A stretch of 64,000 bases of DNA from Parelaphostrongylus tenuis (lineage: Eukaryota; Nematoda; Chromadorea; Rhabditida; Metastrongylidae), in the NCBI GenBank assembly GCA_019055375.1, contig JAHQIW010006933.1, positions 62,001-126,000 on the forward strand, given 5' to 3'. Below are positions 47,390 to 58,600 of the stretch, one piece after another; the first letter of the stretch is position 1; each line of letters starts with the position of its first letter. The position numbers and the translations under genes were made by a program. Below the pieces are notes generated by a model that saw only the letters and a list, made by a program, of their open reading frames with translations, did not search any database and was not told the origin of the DNA.

Positions 47390-47800
47390 TTTCAAAAGCA
47401 AGCACACCATTGAAATCTTCGAAATTTAAGCTATCAAAAGATTATCGAAAAGCGTTGGCTTGATTGATGCCAATGTTGGGAAATTGATCCACATGCCTGG
47501 GCAAGGTTTGTAAGACGCTTCTGAAATGCAGTGTTAATTTCAGTGTTGCAGTGCAGCAAAAGTTTTTTTGAATAAGCAGAAACACTACTAAATTTGTTAA
47601 AATTTGTGCTATCAAATGTCTGCAGAATTCCTTGAAGTAAATCTTTGCTTAGAGAGAAAAGCTTGTGTGCAATAAAATCTTATCTTCACTGTTGCAGGGT
47701 AATTTAGAGGCCATTAAAAAAATAAAATCCAGAAGTTTCAAAATTTGAGCTGTTGAATCACTGTCAAAATGTCTAGGGAGAGCAAGAAAATGGACTTTTT
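47390..47800. repeat. Degenerate 140-180 bp repeats
   Basis: Phrases of the type aagctatcaaaagattatc recur at about 47429, 47607 and 47746 (spacings 178 and 139), with gttgcagtgcagcaaaag between. Non-coding. Confidence 0.6.
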
Positions 47801-47956
47801 TGAAAATGGGTGCGGATAGGGGAAAAGTGCCTGTTTGTCAAAAAAGATATTGAATAGTGCAAATTTCGATGCAACATGGGTAAATACTGACCAGTACCGA
47901 CATATGGACATATGGAGAAAACTGCTAATGATCTATGCTCTTTGCAAAATTGTTGA

Positions 47957-48142
47957 TTGCTGAATGAATATTTCAAACAAAAGATTGACATCGGTGAATG
48001 GTTTGAAAAATTTCGGCCAGGCATATGCAGTTTCTTCAAATGTGTACCCTACGAAGTGATAATTGTGGGCTCTGCCGTGGATTATCCCGGTTACATCTTA
48101 AAATTCACATCACATGATCTTCTGGAAAAAGTCATACATTGA
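47957..48142 (+). other. Possible exon remnant, palindrome 2 partner
   Basis: 61 codons: MLNEYFKQKIDIGEWFEKF, then VIIVGSAVDYPGYILKFTSH and LLEKVIH with stop. The 3' half is conserved in frame with the copy at 9170-9395 (-), which argues weakly for past coding. Family not recognised. Confidence 0.25.
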
Positions 48143-49299
48143 AGGAGATGTTTTTTTAAATTACACTTTATATATCTTCAAAAAAATAAGAAGTAAGAAA
48201 TCGAGATGCATTGTATAGTCATTGATGTGGCCTTCGTATTGAAAAATGGGATGTTCAGGGCACGTGGGCGTCCTTTTTACTATAAAAAGGTTTCTATGGA
48301 AGCCTTCAGTAACCTCTCATTCTTTCTCATCATAAGTTGTCTCTAGAGGACAAATTTCACTATACAGGTATTAATACACCTACTGCGAAATTAAAGCGAC
48401 GTGCTGATTACTCAGAGCTCGAGAAGTGATCTTAATTCCCTTGCTACAGCGCACCAAAAATTCAATTCAAAAAACTAAATTAAGACTCCAAAATTTGCAT
48501 TTTTTGAGCTATCGAATGTTTATCAAAAATCTAATGTAAAGTCAAGCATAGGCGATAGCGAAGCGCCCAAAGCACTCCGTAGACGAAACGTAATTTCTGC
48601 TCGTCCATACTACAGCGCAGTAAACTGCTTCGATTAGAATTAATTTTGAAGTTCAATTTTATATTTAGAATTAATATTGTCCAGGCCATCGAATGACCAC
48701 CAAAATTCAAGAGAGAAAGCTTTGTTTGGTGAAAAAACCAAGCAAATACGAGTGCAAATTACGCTATACATTCCCAAACGTCATATTCTCTTCGTTGCTA
48801 CAGCTCACTAGAAAAGCATTTCCAAGAATCATGCATACCATCAGAATCGCATTTTTCAGCTATTGAATAACTATTGAAACTCCAATGAAACGTCTGTACT
48901 ATACGAGAAAACTGCGAGAATAAGCGTTTACCATGAGTGATACACGTGGTACTGTCAAGGTTAATCACCCACAGGATGTCACCACAGGTGCACACTTTCA
49001 CGGGTCAGGTAGAGTGTGACTTCATCTTATCAGTTCTTATATGCTCCTCCCCATCACTCTCGCAACCAGGCCTTACAAATGATGTTCTTCGTTAATCGGT
49101 GATTAATCCTTATAATTCGTCACTACGCTATTGAGAGGCTTCACACTACTGCTGTGCATTTTTATTTGTGTGATAAAATCGTTTGTAATTCTTATATATC
49201 ATAGGTTGTATACTTTATCCACAATAAACTTCATCGTCACCAACCGTGCTCGTTCGCACCATAAAACCCGCGTGGCGTAAAGCAGTTAGTTCATTGATC

Positions 49300-49445
49300 A
49301 ACAATCAAAACGCAAACCGTCGCACCCAAAGTGCAATGTACTCACAGCATCGAGAGTGCGCAGAGATCCAGAACTTCACCACATGGAGCTTTCTGTGGAT
49401 CGTGACTGATCTTCCAAACCGTTCTGTCCAGCTTCGGCCACGTAT
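49300..49445 (-). pseudogene. Mariner-like N-terminal fragment
   Basis: Minus frame reads AEAGQNGLEDQSR, the counterpart of the fragment at 7780-8015, with further decay. Confidence 0.4.
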
Positions 49446-49734
49446 ACATGAAAGGGTATTTCTTACTACTGAACCTCATGTGCTCTGTATTTACACGATG
49501 ACGAGATGGACGAAAATGCAAGTAATCAATCTATCTTCGTATCGCTAGTTGGCCGATGACGGAACATCACTGAACAAATTCGCTTCCCTCGAATTTTTTG
49601 TGCGCTCTACAGTGTCGATCACTGTTTGGTATTGTTTTGATTCATTTCGAAATTTTATCCACTCTCTTTAAAAACTCACATTTTTTTCTGCGGATCTCAA
49701 TTCTTCTAGAATTCCATTCGTTTTCGTCTTCTTA

Positions 49735-49905
49735 ACGCACTAGAATACTGGATGAGCACTTCCCCTTGCAATCCCAAGGTTAGGCTGGCTGTGGAGATCT
49801 ATGGGGTGTTCGTTGCTGTATGCAGGAGGGTGTTGGAGATGGGGTTCAGCCTTGCACCGTGCCGCGGCGAGCATCACAGCCACTCCGCCACGGCCCTCTA
49901 CCCGA
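49735..49905 (-). repeat. tRNA-derived SINE-like element, second family
   Basis: Minus strand starts gccgtggcggagtggctgtg with the A box TGGCGGAGTGG; partner of 7003-7190. Confidence 0.55.
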
Positions 49906-50289
49906 TCCACTTTATCAACATAACATAAATATACCAGGTAGACTGTATCACACAGGAATTTTCCATTAGAAACCATACTTATGCGAAATATGATATTTCT
50001 TGGAAGCTTTTTTAAGTATAATATTTGTTTACTTGTGTAAACACAATCGATTTATCTCAGTAGAAACTCTTGGAATTTCTTAATAAAACGAGTCTCTAAG
50101 TAAATACTTTGATTGAGTCACATGACTCAACAGTGAACACTCTCGAAAAATCGATGATGAATCACTGGTTGTGAGAAATTTAACGTTGCAACACAAACAG
50201 CGCTACTGTTTACTTACACTTCTAAATCACGTTGTTTATCACGTATATCATTATTCAATCTTTAAAACAAAAATTTTTGTTCTGTAAAC

Positions 50290-50575
50290 CCAATGATGTA
50301 AAGTGGTGTGCAAGAACGTTTACGTCAGCTAGGATTCGGACCTAGATCTTACTCTTTCCGGGAACATATGCTGAACCGTTGCACCACCGACGCTCGTTTT
50401 GCACTCCACTCTTTCTACGCTACAACTCATTACCTGTCAACAGCCAACCGTTTACGGTATGACGAGGCAGTCATTATCGACACTGAACCATTGAGTAAGA
50501 TCTGGATTGGAATAACGGCTGACGCAAACGTCTTTGCACACCACTCTACATCATTGGGTTTACAGAAACATCATA
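50290..50575. repeat. Foldback element with best-preserved cloverleaf
   Basis: The inverted ends gatgtaaagtggtgtgcaag and tgcacaccactctacatcat frame the element. A 72-nt tRNA-like sequence lies on the minus strand at 50322-50393: acceptor GCGTCGG/CTGACGT, A box TGGTGCAACGG, anticodon arm TGTTC-CCGGAAA-GAGTA (loop would present GGA), T-arm CTAGG-TCCGAAT-CCTAG. All stems pair if G-T is allowed. It is short for a serine tRNA because the long variable arm is absent. Confidence 0.75.
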
Positions 50576-51261
50576 ACACCGCAATAGACAGTCAAATATA
50601 ATGATTTCGAATAAATTTTTGTTACATCACAAACAATTAGAAATGAGAATAACATTGATTTGACCAGTTTTTTCCTTCTAATTATCAGTGAATAATTTGA
50701 TGGCGTAAAATGAATTGCGAACCACGCTCAAATTTGGCCATTTGAATACTCAAAAGCGATGCTGCAGCGGCTTCGAGACGAGTTCATAGAATATCTGCGA
50801 CTTTCGCAACCACATGTGTTGATTCCACTATGAGCGGGTGCTCTTTACAGACCATACGTATCGATTTCAATGCTCACGCTTCTTGCTAATTTCTTTGCAT
50901 TTTGTAGCACTTTTTTCATTTAGTCAACAGCTTGTTTCTATGCATGCTGTTCTGGGACGATTGTCGTGAAAAGCTCTATTCAGCATTATTCAGAACATAA
51001 AAGGCGTTTTTCGGACGAGTTGATTTGACTGCTCATCGGATGTCACCAATCATATTGAAGACGCTTGAAATAAGCTGTAAGCCTCTTCGTACTGACAGCA
51101 GTGTTCCTGCATGATGGACCATAGCAAAATATAGCGAATCGAACCGATGAATATCATTTCTGTCCATGATGGGATGGAGTAAATTTCCTCAATAAATCTA
51201 CTGTTCTGCTGCTAGTTAATCAAATAGAGTTCGTTTCCATTTAACCAATTCTAGAGGTGAT

Positions 51262-51565
51262 AAAAGGTAAAAGGACGAAGCTCTCGGCGCTGATCAATCC
51301 CTAAGGGATGCGCCATGCATTCGCATTCAATCTCTAGCTTCGTTTGAGGTGATTGAATGCATATCTGGCCTTTACAATGACTCGCGGTGGCCTCCCGCTT
51401 AACCGAGTCAGTGCTGCTTACCCTCCCAGACAGGTCTAAGACCACTCTGGTACCAATTTACCGACCCCGGGCGGATGGATGGCTTGGTGAGCCATGAGCG
51501 CGAGATCGAACAATTGACCTCGTGTGCGACGAAAGGCACCTCTAACCACTGCGCCACATGCGCGC
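51262..51565 (-). mobile_element. SINE family S1 with target-site duplication
   Basis: The 12-bp duplication TCTAGAGGTGAT flanks it at 51250-51261 and 51566-51577. A box TGGCGCAGTGG and head on the right, tail (ttttaccttttatc on the minus strand) on the left. The matching place in the left copy of palindrome 2 lacks the SINE. Confidence 0.92.
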
Positions 51566-51621
51566 TCTAGAGGTGATATGATGTAATAAATCATTGATGT
51601 ATAATGTTGTGTAAGGCTTCT

Positions 51622-51695
51622 GCGTCGGGTGGGACCCGAACCTACATCTTATCCCTATCCAAGGACGAGTGCTCGAGCTGTTACACTACCGACGC
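51622..51695 (-). repeat. tRNA-like segment with perfect acceptor stem
   Basis: 74 nt on the minus strand: GCGTCGG pairs perfectly with CCGACGC. It has TAGTGTAACAG in the A-box position and GGTTCGGGTCC in the B-box position. Part of a foldback element spanning about 51585-51850. Confidence 0.7.
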
Positions 51696-52033
51696 CTGTT
51701 TTGACGCTACTCTTTCTACGCTAAACTGCACCTTTTTTTCAGCAACCAGCCGTCAACGATAATGCATGGGTAGTCGCTATTGACAATGATTCCAGTCACG
51801 GTCTCACCTGACGCAAAGTTTTGCACAATCACTCTACTTCATGGGTATATTTATAACATCATAATAGTGCTAAAGTGGCTGAATAAAAAGCAACTCTGTT
51901 TGATAATCTATAACCCAGTGTCATCAGCGTGACTGGGTTCAATGTCGATAGCGACTACCAGTGGCATAGGGTGGACAGTTTGGTTGCTGATAGAAAGATG
52001 CGTTGTAGCGTAGAAAGAATGATGTCAAAACGA

Positions 52034-52105
52034 GCGTCGGTTGTGCAGCTGTTTAAGCACGCGCCCCTGATACGGTGAAATTTGGATTTGTGTCCCATCT
52101 GACGC
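52034..52105 (+). repeat. tRNA-like segment
   Basis: 72 nt, acceptor GCGTCGG/CTGACGC, weakened T-arm. Direct relative of 9896-9968. Confidence 0.6.
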
Positions 52106-52334
52106 AAAAGTTTTGCGCACCAGTCTACGTTAATGGGTATTCTGTACTTCTGGAGTAGTCTAATTACAGAAAAACGATGCCTAGTCCGAAACAAATAGAG
52201 TGTCCGTAATATCGGGAATCAGGCATTTTTGTGAAAGACTGAGATCTGTTTGACAACTAGGGCTATGTTTTCCTTGTGCTTGTGTGTTTGCATGTATTTT
52301 TCGTGTATCTTCGTAATAGCCACCATAATATTTT

Positions 52335-52357
52335 GTGTCGATCTACCAAAATCGGTC
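52335..52357 (+). promoter_or_regulatory. Orphan copy of the upstream box
   Basis: GTGTCGATCTACCAAAATCGG with the same flanks as the copy at 10213-10235, but homology stops at 52412, before any exon 1. A promoter relic without its gene. Confidence 0.5.
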
Positions 52358-52412
52358 CCTATCTGGATCAACCTATCGCTTTGATTCTTTTTTTGCGAAA
52401 CGGATCCCGTCT

Positions 52413-52620
52413 GACGAATGACGGAGAGAAGTGAGACAGACAGTAATTCCCACGCTGGGGTTACAGCCGCAGAGGAGGAGGTGAAGCCGTACTCAAGCTG
52501 GGGGTGGAGTGGAGGAGGTGATGAGGCAAGCAGTCAACATTTGCCAGCTGGACACATAGATTCGGGCCCTGGAAGTTAGAGGGCTAGTAAAAAGCGACCC
52601 GCAGACATTAACTGAGTAAC
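52413..52620 (-). repeat. SINE-like element, third family, truncated
   Basis: Shares its body with 45110-45325 (inverted) and is cut at the palindrome 2/3 junction, losing the B-box end. Confidence 0.5.
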
Positions 52621-53429
52621 TAAATCAAACCGACTATTAAACATAAATTTTTTTTTGCTGCTACACCGTACTAAGGGAGCCTAGAAATCAGAGGCAGTTT
52701 TGAAATTACCGAGATTCAAGCTGTCGGATGACTAGTGAAATTTCTTCGACTAGTAGAAAAATCTTCGTATTTTCAACGATCGTAAAGCCCTTCATCGTCC
52801 ACAAACGTTTATAAATTGATCCAGATATTAGTCGCAGTTACTGACGATAGTAGATGCCTTTTGCGGGAGTAGTGGATGCAATGGTCAAACTGAGCATAGG
52901 AAACAACCAAGCACTGATGTGGTATATTGTTGGTGGGGGTTTGATGGGAGGATTTTCTACAAGTTTCTCTGACAAGCGTAAAAGTGACGTGAATGAAAAG
53001 AGCTTCGAAGAAGATTTTTCACTTTCCTTTACTTTAAATGAAGAATAAATAGTAAAATAAGTTCTCTGTCATATTGATTGATGAGGAAGTCTCATCTTAA
53101 CTTCAAAATCTTACTACCACCGCTGCAGAGAGTGCACGAAATTCAAACGGGGACTTCATTTCCGTTGCTAAAAAGTTTACATCCTAAGTGGATTTATAAG
53201 AAGAGACCTCCTTCTTTGAGGACTTGGAAAGAAGCAATAATACGACAAGTTTCGAATTTAATTTTTTCTTGTCTTTGTAAATAACAAGAATTATAATAAG
53301 ACTTTGTTAGTGTCGCTTTAGTTCTATCGTGATTATAAGCAACAATCGCAGAGAAACACAAATATGTCCCAGCATTACAACCGCCTCTTCACTGTGAAGG
53401 GAGATAGAAGAATTTCACAACTTATGGGA

Positions 53430-54030
53430 CATGAATTTAATCACTATAGCTGAAGTCAAATATAATCTGACAATGTATTTTGAGCCTTTCATGAGGTCTA
53501 TCATAGGCACTTATACAATGCAAGACACGTGTTCTACTTTATCCTCCTCATTTGCACGGTGCCTTTTCGTTCAATCAGTTCCTCGGGGATATACAGCCTT
53601 ATATAGAGAGCCCGCGACGAGCATGTGACATTCAGTGTACGGTGAAACAATCACTTCGACGTTCTTTCAGGGAAACGATTGTTGATATAGCGGATTACTG
53701 TTACAAGGCATATTAACATTATCTTCCAATCGACTGTTATGTGACCTCGCTCAAGAACAATGTAATACGACATTGTATTTTGAGCTTTTCATGAGCACTC
53801 ATGCAATGTTAGACACGTGTTTCCGCAGTCAACGTCGCCTCTGTATATGCACTAGTTATCTCCCTACAAAGGATTGATTCAGAAGAAAGGTACCGTGCAA
53901 CTGACGACGCTGTGAAGCCGAAACACGTTTCTTGCGCTGTGTAAATGCTCATTACAGACCTCATGAAAGGCTTAAAATACATTTTGAACCTACACTGTTT
54001 TTGAGCGAGGTCTCAAGACAGTCGGTTGAA
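53430..54030. repeat. Two F1 foldback elements in tandem
   Basis: Copies at about 53430-53760 and 53735-54030 carry the gacctcgctcaagaacaatgta end and the acacgtgtttccg/gccgaaacacg arms. Partners lie in 43684-44290. Confidence 0.7.
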
Positions 54031-54191
54031 AGGCTTTAAAATCAAATAACTTAACCACTTCATGCGGTTCTGATGGTTTGCGTCGTCTTGTCACCGTTCA
54101 ACATTGATAATTTTTCAACTCATGCAACCGAGGTTTTTTGCAGACGTTTCATTGTATTTTGTGCTTACTGCATTGTATACTGAATTATATC

Positions 54192-54784
54192 AGGTTGGAA
54201 AGAAAACTTACATTGTTTGGATGGGAATGTCGTTTTTTCCATGGATCGCGTGTGTTTCATGTCATCTTATAGGTCTGCTTCTTGTGCAGCTATTGATATA
54301 TAATTTGTCTATATGCGCTGCAAAATGGAAATGTTCAGGGAACAAAGACATTTGTTGATCTTTACGACTACAAATTTAAGTTCGAATGCTGCTGATCCTG
54401 CTCGCCGAAGACAGCGCAAAACTACACACAGCCAAAATACCAAGGCATATTTAAGGAATTGGACGGAGTGGAGATTCTACAGCATCCACCCTTTAGTCCG
54501 AACGCTGCTCTATCTGATTACGGCCTTTTCCGATCAATGCAACACTTTTGGGAAAGTCGCCGATTTGAATCTCTCGATGAAGGTGAGGAAACATGTCAAG
54601 AGTTCTTTGTTTCAAAGCCGAAGGGCCTTACTTCGATCACATTCGAAACCTGGCGGACCGATGGCAGAAAGTAGTGGATAATGATGGCCTGTATTTTGAA
54701 GAATATTTGTTGCTGTTTGCTGTCTGAATACATCCATAAATTTTGAATGTTTTATCAGACGATGATAGCTTTCTTTCCAATCTA
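54192..54784 (+). mobile_element. Internally deleted mariner, uninterrupted
   Basis: Ends AGGTTGGAAAGAAAACTTAC and the complement of CTTTCTTTCCAATCTAG. The frame shows a start-like KMEMFREQRHLLIF, then KAYLRNWTEW and, in another frame, HPPFSPNAALSDYGLF with the third catalytic Asp. Frameshifted and dead. It is the empty-site partner of the Penelope-split mariner at 40306-43516. Confidence 0.85.
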
Positions 54785-56938
54785 GTATTAGATTTGGGGA
54801 GAATAGAGGATCTCTTAATACAGTCTGACAGGCCGTGAGTTCCCAACTTGACCCCCTTCTTCAAAGCTTTCGTGCAATCATTGAAGAGCGTCTTAGCTCC
54901 GTTGTCTCCAAGTATGCAGTTGTTTGGAGTTCGTTTTGACCAGCATTAGACGACATTAATGAAGATGACGAAATCCTGAACCAGCAGCCGAAACAGCAGT
55001 GAAATCTTCGGGAGACCTTTGGCACGAAAACTCTAGGGAAGGGGATCTAGTGCACTGCAACAAGTTTAGGTATTCACACTGTGAATGTGGTGACTGGCAA
55101 TGTGAACTAAAATGAAAATATAGTGTATTATACTGCAACCGTAGCAACATGTGAAATATTTGGAAACCTTTGCGTTGTGGAGGATGAATGCGATGAAACT
55201 GTTCGGATACGAGAACTGCTTAGATCTGCAGTATGAATTGTGAGGACAAGATATAGTAGCTCTTAGATGATTGCGCTGCTATTTTTTCCCGCCTCCGGCT
55301 TACAACTGTCAGATCAACAATATCGACCACTAAGGCACCACTCTCTTGTCTCATTTCGGACGGTCGGATTGCTGCCCTTTCTGTCGTACCACTCAGTGAC
55401 TCCACTTCAAGCATTCACCATTCGGAGACGATTCAATCAATAATTTGTTGCAATCATTCGTAGTGCGTCAACGCTATGCAATGTTCTACCAATGTCACTA
55501 TGTTGGGTTGCCTTTGATAAGTGGCTTAAGTTGTTAAAAGCAGTAGCATCCACCACGGCGACGGAGAATACCTACAATGGTCTACCCTGGTCCGCAACTG
55601 AGGCAATGTATCCAGTACCATATTTAAGCGCCTACCTCATGGTGTTGAGCCGTCGTGCTATAGTATAACCGAAGCCCTCCGCATCGCTATAACCATCCAA
55701 CGGGTATATCTTTTTGAGCAGACATAGCTGCATTCCGCGCTCTTGCTCCTGATTGTACTACACAGAAAGTCGTTAACCGCAGCCTTCATTCCAATTATTG
55801 CTAACCTCTTCATTCACATAACGCTTGTAATTCATTGGATGCTCCTATATGGATTAATGGGAGATGATCTGATTCCATTTCTTCTTCCATTTTACAAATA
55901 ATTTTGATGTTCATCTAATAATTTGAACTCGACCATCTTAGTGTTGTGCTTCATTTCTGAAAAAGGCGTCTTTAATGCGCTGCAGAGAAAATAAAATCAA
56001 GATTCGCATTCGGCGCGCAAATTTTGTCAGCTGCGGCTGAATTGGTGTGTATCGATCGCGCAGCGCAATTTAATTTAGCGCGCAATTTTTTCTTAAATTT
56101 CAAGCTTTCTCCCCTTTTGAAAACTTTCGACAGAAGCGTATTATTTTGATACTCCAAGGTATGCCCTACATGTCCAAATTTTTTCTTGCATGACTTGAGC
56201 TGCTTATGCTTAAACTTAGTGCCAGTTTATTCCACAATGTAGAAGGAGAATGAAAAGCAGAACCTACAATGCGATAGAACAAAGTTCCTTCCACAGTGAC
56301 ACGGAGGAGCTCAAAATTATTTATAAATGAGGAACAAAATTCGAAGTAGCGAATCATGCCCCTTTTGAGGTGGCTTCGGGATCGTGGCGCTCGTTATGAT
56401 TTGAGAGGGTGCTGTAATGCGTACTCAAAATAAAAGGCAATCTTTTCGAATGCTACAGTGTACTAAGAAAGTCTTTTCCTCCACGAGCTTGAGCTTTGAA
56501 ATCATCGAGATTTATGCTTTTGAAAGACACGAACAGTATATAAAAAAGTCTTGTCCAGAGAAAAGCAGCCGAATTAAAATTATTTTATATATACTACCGC
56601 ATTATAAAACTTCTTTTTAGAAATGAAGTATAACCTCAGCATTGTCGAGATCCGAGCTAGCGAATGATTACTAAAACTCTAGAAAAAGCAAAAAAACGCT
56701 GTTGCCTCAAAGGGATGAGAATGATTACCGATAACGGAAAGTACTAGATTATTCTATATGGTAAGCAGGCAATTAAGAGATCCACGTGGCAGCAAGCAAC
56801 CAACACATTATACAACATACAATTTACATCGCGCAGGCGCCTTTGGCTTACGTGGCCACGGAGAGGCAGTTTCGTGCGTCACACGTCGTGTAATACGATG
56901 TTGAAAATTCTTCGATGGTAATGGGCACTCATTCCTTC

Positions 56939-57162
56939 GTCATCAAGTTGATTTTCTTCCGGCAAGCAGCGGACAATTGGTCGGCGAATAGCTAACAATT
57001 TTGTGGTGTCTGTGATAAAATTTAGATTTTTATCGCCATTAAGAGAGAAAATATTGTAGGTGAATGGTAGAGTTTACTGAACAGACTTCGGCAACTTTAG
57101 TGTATAGAATCTTTGTTTTGCCGTTTCTCACCATCGTTGTGAATGATGTACCGCTCGAACAT
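56939..57162 (-). other. Possible gene fragment, second copy
   Basis: Counterpart of 37840-38070. It keeps GKTKILYTKVAEVCSVNST then IHLQYFL in one frame and stops shortly after, with one-base differences at two places. Confidence 0.2.
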
Positions 57163-57916
57163 CCAAACCTTCCAAGCTATTTGAGGTTCAAACTACATCA
57201 ATACTTCTCAATAAACAATATGCGGTTAACTCTCTGCAAAATTGAAATTGCGGAAAGCCTAGAAATTTATATTTTACGTTTTGATTAAACATTGAAGGTC
57301 CTTTCTAGAAATTGTTTGTGTATACTGCTGTAAGTTGTTATCAATTGTAGGCCGCTAAGAAATAGAAATTTTTGTTGAGTTCTATAAAGCCGCCACCCAT
57401 CACGGTAAGACTCAGTAAACAGAGTCGCGGCGCAGACATAAGTGACTCGCGAATGGGTACCGTAAGGGTTGGAGTTTGATCGTTTTGTTCAAACATTTAG
57501 TGTGTAAAAATAGTGGAAAAGACATAGGAAAACGGCACTCAAACAAAATGTAGTTCCACACAGTGCCTTCAGTTTGAATGTGTTAACTTAAGCATCTGTT
57601 TTCTTCAGTACACATTTCAGCACAATTTCTCTAACACGTTTTTAGTGAAGCAGATCCTGTTGAAGTAGACCCCTTTACTGTGCGCAGTCTGCTTTCCATT
57701 TGAAACAGCACAACGCTGATAATTGTAAGACTGGAAGTCCTCTGTTTACAAAGAAAACTTCTTGAAAATTAGCAGCATTGGGAATACTACAGGAAATGAC
57801 GAAAAACGAAATATTTTATTGATATGTAATAATTAATGGGACCGACTTTCTATTAGACTCGGTAGTGATCAATAACTATACCCTACACTCCACAACTTCT
57901 ATTGACAGACCTTACT

Positions 57917-58360
57917 CAATTATACCTTTCCTTCGAGTGCGTTATTAAGACCACGCTCAAATTTCAATAGATCCTTTCATTATTATTTGAGCCAACATGT
58001 CATGTGGTCTGGTAAAGGCTCTTGTACAGCCCGAGACACGTGTTTCGTCGTTACAGACTCATCAGCCGGGCAGAACCCGTCGTCTGTCGATCTTTTCATA
58101 GTCAGTTCTCTCGCGAGCGTCACACTCCCCTCCTCACTCTGTGTTAGGTGAATGTTTCACCTGACATAGAGTGTAAAGCGTAGGTCGTCGATAACTATAT
58201 ATAAGGAGTGTGACGCTCCCGAGAGAACTTACTATGAAAAGATCGACAGACGACGGGTTCTGCCCGGCTGATGAGTCTGTAAGGACGAAACACGTGTCTC
58301 GGGCTGTACAAGAGCCCTTACCAGACCACATGACATGTTGGCTCAAATAATAATGAAAAG
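57917..58360. mobile_element. F2 foldback element, insertion in right arm
   Basis: Two long arms (gagacacgtgtttcgtcgtta with cagactcatcagccgggcag at 58030-58075, and their complement at 58255-58305) around a short loop. The flanking repeat GACCTTACT occurs at 57908-57916 and 58361-58369. The matching site in the left arm (about 37084-37092) is empty. Confidence 0.85.
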
Positions 58361-58389
58361 ACCTTACTGAAAATAATAATAATGTGATA

Positions 58390-58600
58390 ATATGATAACA
58401 TGTTTAGAGCCGGTTGTTATGAGGTCTGTTATGGTTTCCTCCTTAGTAGCACAGTGTCTCTCGCTTCAGCCAATTTCTTAGTAAACAAGGGAAACTGTGT
58501 TACTAATGAGTCAGCAGGGAATAAACAGGCGCTTGTCTAGCACTTTATAGGTGACCATATCAGGCCTCATAAAAACCGGTTCAAAACGTGCTTTTATGTG
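58390..58600. repeat. Foldback element F3
   Basis: Partner of 36855-37060, with atgaggtctgttatggtttcctcc and ggaccatatcaggcctcat-like arms. Confidence 0.65.

Larger units (their letters stand above)
47955..52412. repeat. Palindrome 2, right copy
   Basis: Reverse complement of about 3300-9395 without the RTE. It contains an S1 SINE (51262-51565) that the left copy lacks. Its right end abuts the inner end of the right arm of palindrome 3 at 52412/52413. Confidence 0.9.

Noticed and set aside
50322..50393. Functional serine tRNA
   Set aside because: It has no long variable arm, is embedded in a repeat with many relatives, and has several wobble pairs; kept as a tRNA-like repeat only.
47955..52412. 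CRISPR-like or satellite array
   Set aside because: Repeats here are inverted, long and irregular; no short regular repeat-spacer pattern exists.
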